A stretch of DNA of 5,530 bases, taken from positions 1 through 5,530 of the forward strand of contig JAJYMF010000198.1 of NCBI GenBank assembly GCA_021787175.1, read 5' to 3'. A program made the translations under genes and the position numbers. The notes below the pieces were generated by a model. It was not told the origin of the DNA and made no database searches. It saw only the letters and a list, made by a program, of their open reading frames with translations. Origin of the DNA: Pseudomonadota bacterium (GTDB lineage: Bacteria; Pseudomonadota; Gammaproteobacteria; Xanthomonadales; Rhodanobacteraceae). Positions 1-5,530 of the stretch are shown in pieces; position 1 is the first letter of the stretch; each line of letters starts with the position of its first letter.

Positions 1-418
1 CCACCCGCGCATGGTCGGCGCAACCGGCTTGCTGCAAGCCCTTGACCACGGTGCCGAACAGGCTTGGCGGAATGGCCAGGTAGTGCAGCGGCCGCTGCGC
101 CTTGCCCAGCACGTTGCGCAGATGCGCGAACGTGGCAGGGTCGTTGTAGTCGCCATCGACGTACTGCAGACAGGCCGAGAGTTTGGCGAACGCCGCCGGG
201 TCGAACCTGCCGCCGCCGTCCTTCGCCGCCTGCGCCACGCTGTCGCGGGCACGCTGGCGCAGCCGCCTGACGGTCCAGCCGGAATGCGCAACGCCGATGA
301 TCGGCACCTGCAACCGGTCGCGCTGCATCATCGCCTGCAGCGCCGGGAAGATCTGCTTGTATGCCAGATCGCCGGTCGCACCGAAGAAAACGAGGGCATC
401 CGAGCGGGGTGTCTTCAT
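1..418 (-). CDS. zwf: Glucose-6-phosphate 1-dehydrogenase, N-terminal 139 residues; 3' end beyond window
   Basis: It oxidises glucose 6-phosphate to 6-phosphogluconolactone with NAD(P)+ in the cytoplasm, the entry step of the oxidative pentose-phosphate and Entner-Doudoroff routes. The ATG at 418-416 opens MKTPRSDALVFF, followed by the Rossmann fingerprint GATGDLA (residues 13-19) and YKQIFPALQAM. YLAIPPSLFGTVV (113-125) is the conserved strand and loop before the substrate-binding segment. The substrate motif (R-I-D-H-Y-L-G-K) and the catalytic His lie beyond the left edge. No in-frame ATG, GTG or TTG occurs between 418 and the hairpin, and the fingerprint sits at the usual distance from the N terminus, so this start is preferred. 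Residue 22 is Gln where many relatives have Lys or Arg. The gene lies 122 bases downstream of the glucan synthase gene on the same strand, with a hairpin between them. Family assignment is very secure; cofactor preference cannot be told. Confidence 0.95.
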   Translation of the reverse strand, partial: MKTPRSDALVFFGATGDLAYKQIFPALQAMMQRDRLQVPIIGVAHSGWTVRRLRQRARDSVAQAAKDGGGRFDPAAFAKLSACLQYVDGDYNDPATFAHLRNVLGKAQRPLHYLAIPPSLFGTVVKGLQQAGCADHARV

Positions 419-423
419 GGCGG

Positions 424-435
424 CTCGTCCACTCC
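424..435 (-). promoter_or_regulatory. Candidate ribosome binding region of zwf
   Basis: Upstream of the zwf ATG (418) the minus strand has GGAG at 435-432, 13 bases from the start, and GACGAG at 429-424, 5 bases from the start. The first is a better Shine-Dalgarno core but lies too far away; the second is well placed but weak. AAGGA at 441-437 is farther still, 18 bases away. No competing in-frame start exists nearby, so the start call rests mainly on the protein family. I saw no clear -35/-10 promoter in 419-540. Confidence 0.35.
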
Positions 436-445
436 ATCCTTGTCG

Positions 446-473
446 AAAATCGCTGCCGCCGGTCCGGCAGCGA
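446..473 (-). terminator. Hairpin plus T-tract between the glucan synthase gene and zwf: weak intrinsic terminator or attenuator
   Basis: On the minus strand TCGCTGCCG (473-465) pairs perfectly with CGGCAGCGA (458-450) across a 6-base loop (GACCGG), giving a 9-bp stem with 7 G-C pairs. TTTT (449-446) follows directly, then CGAC. It lies 68 bases after the TAG of the upstream gene and 27 bases before the zwf ATG. The form fits a rho-independent terminator, but the T-tract is short, so it may be leaky and let some transcripts reach zwf. An mRNA 3'-end stabiliser or a 5' structure of the zwf message is also possible. The pairing is seen directly; the function is inferred. Confidence 0.55.
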
Positions 474-540
474 AGCATCCGATCCATCCGGCATCAGCGG
501 CATCGCGTCGGCACGCCGTGACGCCCGCATTCGACCGGAT

Positions 541-3500
541 CTACGTCCCGGGCCGGTGCCGGATCTCGACCCGATGCTCCAGACCATCGTCGATCAGCAC
601 GATGCTCCGCTGCTCCTGAACCCTGCCGTCGAGGCCGAGCGCGCCGTCGCCGTCGCAGTCGTCCGTCTGCAGCACGGTGATGCGGTAAACCGTCTCGCGA
701 TAGCGGTAGTCCAGCGTGAATGAACGCCAGTCGGCAGGCAGCACGGGCGCGATGTACAGGCGCTCGCCTTCCCGCCGCAGGCCCAGCAGCGACTCGACGA
801 TCAGCCGGTACATCCAGCCCGCCGAGCCGGTGTACCAGCTCCAGCCACCGCGCCCGATGTGCGGGGCCACGGCGTAGACATCGGCCGCCACCACGTAGGG
901 TTCGATCTTGTAGATATCGATGTCTTCGGCGCTCTGGCCGTGGTTGACCGGGTTGATCAGGTGCAGCAGCTCCCACGCGCGCACGCCGTCGCCCAACTCG
1001 GCGAACGCCATCGCCGCCCAGATCGCCGCATGCGTGTACTGCCCGCCGTTCTCGCGCACGCCGGGCACATAGCCCTTGATGTAGCCGGGATCGAGTGCCG
1101 AGCGGTCGAACGGCGGGTCCAGCAATTGCACCAGCCCTGCTTCGCGGCGCACCAACCGCCGGTCGAGCGAGTCCATCGCCTGCCGCTGGCGTTCGGGCGC
1201 GGCTGCGCCCGAGAGCACCGACCAGCTTTGCGCGATCGAGTCGATCTGGCATGCGTCGTTGCCGGCGGAACCCAGCGGGGTGCCGTCGTCGAAATACGCG
1301 CGCCGGTACCAGGCGCCGTCCCAGCCGTGCTGCTCGATGCTGGCGCGCAGCGTGGCCGCCTCGGTCTCGCAGCGTGCGGCGAAAGCCGCGTCGTCATGCA
1401 GGCGTGCGATCGGAGCGAAGCGCAGCAGCACCTCGCACAGGAAGAAACCCAGCCAGACGCTCTCGCCGCGGCCCTGTTCGCCGACCCGGTTCATGCCGTC
1501 ATTCCAGTCGCCGCTGCCGATCAGCGGCAGGCCATGGGCGCCGCGCGGCATGCTGCGTTCGATGGCACGCACGCAATGCCGATACAGCGTTTCGTGCAGC
1601 TCGGCGCGCGTCGGCAGGTCATAGTAGGCCTCCTCGTCGACGCCGACGGGCCGCCCCTGCAGATAGCCGGCGCTTTCGTCGAGCACCGACCGGTCGCCGG
1701 TGGTGAGCACGTAACGGCTGGTGGCCAGCGGCAGCCACAGGTAGTCGTCGGAACAGCGGGTGCGCACGCCGCGATCCTGCGGCGGATGCCACCAGTGCTG
1801 CACGTCGCCCTCGGAAAACTGATGGCCGGCGCACAGCAGCAGATGCTGGCGCGCGCTGTCGGGGGCGGCATGCAGCATCGCCATCGAATCCTGCAGCTGG
1901 TCGCGGAATCCGATGGCACCGCCGGACTGGTAGTAGCCGCTGCGCGCCCAGAAGCGGCAGGCGATGGTCTGGTACATCAGCCAGCCGTTGACCAGGACGT
2001 CGATGGCCGGGTCGGGTGTGCGCACCTGCACCGCGCCCAGGGTGCGGCGCCAGTTGGCGCGCACGGCCTTGAGCGCGGCGGCCGCGGTACCCAGTCCGCG
2101 GCAGCGCTGCACGAGCTCGCTTGCCGCCTTGGCGTCGCCGGCCATGCCCAGCCGGAAGATGATCTCGCGCTCGTCACCCTCGTCGAGGTCGAAGGCGATC
2201 TGGATGGCGGCGCAGGGATCCAGGCCCGCGCCCACCTGTCCCGACAGGCGCGCATTCGCCATCGCCGCCGGCGCGCGCAGGCTGCCGTTGCGGCCGATGA
2301 ACTCCCGGCGGTCGCCGCTGATGCTGCGCGCGGGATGGTCGACGTCGAAGAACGCCACTCGCCCGCGGAACTCGATGTTGTAGGCATTGCGCGCGAACAG
2401 CGCGCCGGTGACCGGATCGGACTCGGTCACCACGTGCATCGCCGATTTGCCGCGCAGGTCGCCGAGCACCCATTCGACATAGCCGGTGGCGGACAGCCGG
2501 CGCGCACGCCCCGAGACATTGCGCACTCTGAGCACCGAGAACTTCACCGCGGCGTCCGGCGCCACGTAGACCCACAGCTCGCTGCGAATGCCGTCCTCGC
2601 TGTGCTCGAACACGCTGTAACCGAAGCCGTGCCGGGTGCGGTACGCGCCTTCGCCGCGGCGCGGCAGCGGCGCAGGCGACCAGTGGTGGCCGGTCTCCTC
2701 GTCGCGCAGATAGATCGCTTCGCCGCCGGCGTCGCCGACCGGGTCGTTCTGCCAGGGCGTCAGCCGGAATTCGTGCGCGTTCTCGCCCCAGGTGTAGGCA
2801 CTGCCGCTTTCGGAAACGACCGTGCCGAACTGCGGATTGGCCAGCACGTTGACCCACGGTGCCGGCGTCGCCTGCCCGGCCTTCAGCGCGATGACGTACT
2901 CGCTGCCGTCCGCGCTGAAGCCGCCGTAGCCATTGCCCAGTTGCAAAGCGTCCGGTGCCGCATCGGCAAGGGCGCTGTCGGCATCCACCGGCCCGGCGAT
3001 GCGGCCGCGCGTGGCAACGAAGGGCGCGGGCTGCGTCTGCGGCCGGCGGCGCCCGATCTGCTCGGCCAGGGTTCCGCGATTGTCGGCGAGGACCACGCGC
3101 GCGGCCGACTGCACCAGGATGCGGTCCTCGCCGGAGATCTGCTGCGCCGGACGCACGAAGATGCCGCCGGGGCGATCGATCAGGCTCGCTTCGACTCCCG
3201 ATGCGATCAGGCCCATGATTAGATCCTGCAGCTGCTGGCGGTAGCCGGCGTGGTCCTCGTTCCAGATCACCAGATCGACCGTCAGCCCCTTGAGCCGCCA
3301 GTAGGCGTGCGCCTGCACCAGCTGGCGCACCAGCCCGATGTTGGCCGGGTCGGCGATGTGCAGCAGCACGATCGGCAGGTCGCCGGAGATGGCCTGCCCC
3401 CACAGGCCGGACTGCCCGCGCCGATTGGCCCTGAGGATGCCGGCCTCGGCACGCAGCGAGGCGTCGGCGTAGAGGATGGCCGCGGCCAGCTGCTCGTAGA

Positions 3501-5530
3501 GCTGCGCATCGGACTGGCTCGCATTGAGCTGCCGCAGCAGCACCTGGCTGTGCGTCCAGGCCAGGTCGAACACGCGATCGGCGAGATGCCGATCGCGGTA
3601 TTTCTCGATCAGCTGCAGGCAGGCCTCGCGACTGTCGCCGACGCCGGTGACCATGTCCACCAGCGCCGACTGCTCCGGGTCGAGCGTGATGCGGCAGCGG
3701 ATGGCGACGATCGGATCGAGCACGGAGCCCGCGCTGCCGGACAGGTTGCGGTGACTGTCGACGGCACTGCCCATCGCCGCCGGATTGGCCACGCTGCGGC
3801 CGCGGCCGATGAAGCGGGCGCGGTCGGTCTCGTAGGAGATCTCGTCGATGTCGGCATCGTGCACGGCCAGCAGGTGGCACATCCAGGGCACCGGCTCGCT
3901 GCCGGAACGCGGACGCCGCGTGCACACGATCGCCTGCAGCGGGCGCACCAGCTCGGTCTGCACGAACAGATTGCTGAACGCCGGATGCAGCGCATCGGCC
4001 AGCGCCGGGGCCAGCACCACCTCGGCATAGCTGGTGATCTCGATGGTGCGGCGCGCACGCCCGCGATTGGTGACGCGGATGCGGCGCAGCTCGATGTCGT
4101 CTTCCGGCGACACGACGATTTCGGTGTGCGCATCGAAATCGCGCTCGCGCACGCGGAACTCGGCCCGCGCGTCGGAAAAGATCGCCTCGTAGAGCTTCGG
4201 CTTCCTCAGGGTCGGCTGATGCGCCCCGGACCAGAACTCGCCGCTGGCGACATCGCGCAAGTAGCAGAAAACGCCCCAGTTGTCGCAGGTGATGTCCTCG
4301 CGCCAGCGGGTGACGGCCATCTCGCGGCAGCGGCTGTAACCGCCGCCCGCGCTGCTCACCATGACGTGGTAGCGGCCGTTGGACAGCAACTGCACGCTGG
4401 GCCGCGCCCGGTCCGGATCGGTCTGGATGCGCAGCCGCGTTTCGGCCGGGCGCGCCAGCGCATTCGGGGCATGGAAGTCCGTGGCGTGCCGATAGTCCGC
4501 AGCGGTCTTCGGTACCCGCTCCTGCAGCAGCAACAGCGTCGCCTGGAAGCTCGGATCGGACTCGAAGCGCCTCTGCATCGGCCGCTGCCGCAACACGTGA
4601 TCCAGCGCCAGCAGGCTCATGCCCTGGTGATGCGCCATGAATGAGCGGATCACCGCCCCGCTCTGCCCGCGCGACAGGCGCGCCGGGGTGTAGTCGATCG
4701 CCTCGTACAGGCCGAAACGCCCCTGCAGGCCCGCCGCGGCAAGATGCTGCAGATTCGCGCAGGCGGCCTCGGGCGCCACCATCAAGGCCAGTGCCGAGGC
4801 ATAGGGCGCCACCACGCGCTCCTCGCCGAGACCGCGCTTGAGGCCCAGTTCGGGAACGCCGAACGCCCGGTACTGATAATTGAAATGGGCGTCCTGCGTG
4901 TTGTAGCCGGATTCGGAAACGCCCCAGGGCAGGCCCAGCTGATGGCCGTACTCGATCTGCCTTGCCACCGCCGCCCGGCAGGTCTGATCGAGCAGCGTGC
5001 CCGCATAGCTCGGCATCACCAGCAGCGGCATCAGGTACTCGAACATCGAACCGGACCACGACAGCAGCACCGGCTCGCCACCCACGGTCGTCAGCAGCCG
5101 GCCCAGGGTGAACCAGCTCTCCTGCGGCAGTTGCTCCTGCGCGATCGCGACGAAACTGGTGAGCCGGGCTTCCGAAGCCAGCAGATCGTAGAAGCCCGTA
5201 TCCAGCCGGCGCTCCTCCACGCTGTAGCCGATGGACAGCAGCTCGCGCTGCGTGTCGTAGAGAAAGCCGTATTCCATGACCGCCAGATCGCCGGCCTGCT
5301 GCGCGAGCTGCCCGCAGGCCGCGACGAGCCCGGCGGCATGGCGTTGCGCTTCGGCGACGGCGCCCGGCGCGGCCGCGCCGTCCGCCAGCTGGCGCAGCGT
5401 CGGCATGCCGGCCTGCCCGCCCGGCGCTCCGGCGGCGGGCGCGGTGGACAAGCGTTGCAGGAAGGCGCAGGCGTCGCCGCATTGTTCGCGCAGCGCCTGC
5501 AGCCAGAATCCGGCCTCGCCCGCCGATTCG
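541..5530 (-). CDS. ndvB: Cyclic beta-1,2-glucan synthase-like protein (NdvB/ChvB/Cgs family), C-terminal part; 5' end beyond window
   Basis: In this family a membrane glycosyltransferase builds linear beta-1,2-glucan from UDP-glucose, a middle domain cyclises it, and a C-terminal GH94 phosphorylase trims chain length. Here 1662 residues (numbered from base 5529) end at TAG 543-541. The frame is open to the right edge; the TTG at 5451 is internal, since 26 family-like residues precede it. Residues ~85-310 are glycoamylase-like: YGFLYD, WSGSMFEYLMP (158-168), SESGY (205-209), YEAIDYT (275), MAHHQGMSLLAL. Residues ~363-800 form a GH94-type beta-sandwich unit plus linker (SGLWGQAISGDLP). Residues ~860-1662 are a full GH94 unit: GFRDQLQD (R1209), RTRCSDDYLWLP (1256-1267), GSGDWNDG (1339, containing the general-acid Asp), VRENGGQYTH (1491-1500) and WYTGSAGWMYR (T1567, phosphate site). 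Full proteins run to about 2800 residues, so the transferase domain is not visible. A stand-alone GH94/glycoamylase protein is the alternative. The Pseudomonas protein also called NdvB is unrelated. Confidence 0.93.
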   Translation of the reverse strand, partial: ESAGEAGFWLQALREQCGDACAFLQRLSTAPAAGAPGGQAGMPTLRQLADGAAAPGAVAEAQRHAAGLVAACGQLAQQAGDLAVMEYGFLYDTQRELLSIGYSVEERRLDTGFYDLLASEARLTSFVAIAQEQLPQESWFTLGRLLTTVGGEPVLLSWSGSMFEYLMPLLVMPSYAGTLLDQTCRAAVARQIEYGHQLGLPWGVSESGYNTQDAHFNYQYRAFGVPELGLKRGLGEERVVAPYASALALMVAPEAACANLQHLAAAGLQGRFGLYEAIDYTPARLSRGQSGAVIRSFMAHHQGMSLLALDHVLRQRPMQRRFESDPSFQATLLLLQERVPKTAADYRHATDFHAPNALARPAETRLRIQTDPDRARPSVQLLSNGRYHVMVSSAGGGYSRCREMAVTRWREDITCDNWGVFCYLRDVASGEFWSGAHQPTLRKPKLYEAIFSDARAEFRVRERDFDAHTEIVVSPEDDIELRRIRVTNRGRARRTIEITSYAEVVLAPALADALHPAFSNLFVQTELVRPLQAIVCTRRPRSGSEPVPWMCHLLAVHDADIDEISYETDRARFIGRGRSVANPAAMGSAVDSHRNLSGSAGSVLDPIVAIRCRITLDPEQSALVDMVTGVGDSREACLQLIEKYRDRHLADRVFDLAWTHSQVLLRQLNASQSDAQLYEQLAAAILYADASLRAEAGILRANRRGQSGLWGQAISGDLPIVLLHIADPANIGLVRQLVQAHAYWRLKGLTVDLVIWNEDHAGYRQQLQDLIMGLIASGVEASLIDRPGGIFVRPAQQISGEDRILVQSAARVVLADNRGTLAEQIGRRRPQTQPAPFVATRGRIAGPVDADSALADAAPDALQLGNGYGGFSADGSEYVIALKAGQATPAPWVNVLANPQFGTVVSESGSAYTWGENAHEFRLTPWQNDPVGDAGGEAIYLRDEETGHHWSPAPLPRRGEGAYRTRHGFGYSVFEHSEDGIRSELWVYVAPDAAVKFSVLRVRNVSGRARRLSATGYVEWVLGDLRGKSAMHVVTESDPVTGALFARNAYNIEFRGRVAFFDVDHPARSISGDRREFIGRNGSLRAPAAMANARLSGQVGAGLDPCAAIQIAFDLDEGDEREIIFRLGMAGDAKAASELVQRCRGLGTAAAALKAVRANWRRTLGAVQVRTPDPAIDVLVNGWLMYQTIACRFWARSGYYQSGGAIGFRDQLQDSMAMLHAAPDSARQHLLLCAGHQFSEGDVQHWWHPPQDRGVRTRCSDDYLWLPLATSRYVLTTGDRSVLDESAGYLQGRPVGVDEEAYYDLPTRAELHETLYRHCVRAIERSMPRGAHGLPLIGSGDWNDGMNRVGEQGRGESVWLGFFLCEVLLRFAPIARLHDDAAFAARCETEAATLRASIEQHGWDGAWYRRAYFDDGTPLGSAGNDACQIDSIAQSWSVLSGAAAPERQRQAMDSLDRRLVRREAGLVQLLDPPFDRSALDPGYIKGYVPGVRENGGQYTHAAIWAAMAFAELGDGVRAWELLHLINPVNHGQSAEDIDIYKIEPYVVAADVYAVAPHIGRGGWSWYTGSAGWMYRLIVESLLGLRREGERLYIAPVLPADWRSFTLDYRYRETVYRITVLQTDDCDGDGALGLDGRVQEQRSIVLIDDGLEHRVEIRHRPGT

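Noticed and set aside
11..619. Plus-strand open frame of 202 codons across the left part and the gap
   Set aside because: It is antisense to the zwf start, which has unmistakable fingerprint motifs, and its translation is low-complexity without family resemblance.
494..1252. Minus-strand open frame of 252 codons overlapping the 3' end of the large gene, a possible frameshifted tail
   Set aside because: The main frame keeps its family motifs through to residue 1662 and a normal C terminus, so no frameshift is needed; this frame shows only composition bias.
859..4644. Long antisense open frames on the plus strand (859-3222 and 3250-4644)
   Set aside because: They mirror the codon structure of the minus-strand gene, are rich in Arg, Ala, Val, His and Gln, and show no domain. 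They are best explained as antisense shadows in GC-rich DNA.
5449..5451. TTG codon as the start of the large protein
   Set aside because: The frame is open upstream to the window edge with a plausible sequence (GFWLQALREQ…), and the family has a large N-terminal half, so this TTG is an internal Leu codon.
2174..5482. Very long open frame (about 1100 codons) on the minus strand, in a different frame from the glucan synthase gene
   Set aside because: Its translation is dominated by Arg, Ala, Gly and Pro with no recognisable motif, while the overlapping frame has family motifs along its whole length. Strong G/C bias at third positions removes stop codons from shadow frames.

Overview
The window is high-GC DNA (roughly two-thirds G+C by eye) in which all recognisable coding is on the minus strand, so it reads right to left. 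It holds two partial genes separated by a 122-base gap. The protein families and GC-rich codon use suggest a proteobacterium. A gammaproteobacterium of the Xanthomonadales/Rhodanobacter type is one guess, but the sequence does not settle it. I see no tRNA, rRNA, CRISPR array, insertion sequence or phage-type gene.

Right and centre (541 to the right edge): the C-terminal 1662 residues of a very large cyclic beta-1,2-glucan synthase-like protein (NdvB/ChvB/Cgs family). The start lies beyond the right edge, because the frame is open through base 5530. In order it carries a glycoamylase-like (transglycosylase) domain, a first GH94-type beta-sandwich unit without a full catalytic barrel, and a complete GH94 phosphorylase unit with its active-site motifs intact. 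The membrane-bound glycosyltransferase part expected at the N terminus would be outside the window.

Gap (419-540): a GC-rich hairpin followed by four T on the minus strand, which looks like a weak intrinsic terminator or attenuator, then a poorly defined ribosome binding region.

Left (1-418): the first 139 residues of glucose-6-phosphate 1-dehydrogenase (zwf), cut by the left edge.

How they may fit together (inference): GH94 enzymes release glucose 1-phosphate, which phosphoglucomutase turns into glucose 6-phosphate, the substrate of the zwf product. The same-strand pair could therefore link beta-glucan turnover or synthesis to the pentose-phosphate/Entner-Doudoroff entry step. I found no convincing evidence of an undescribed system. 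The points most worth checking are the intergenic hairpin, the pairing of these two genes, and an acidic DxDxDG loop near the C terminus of the large protein.
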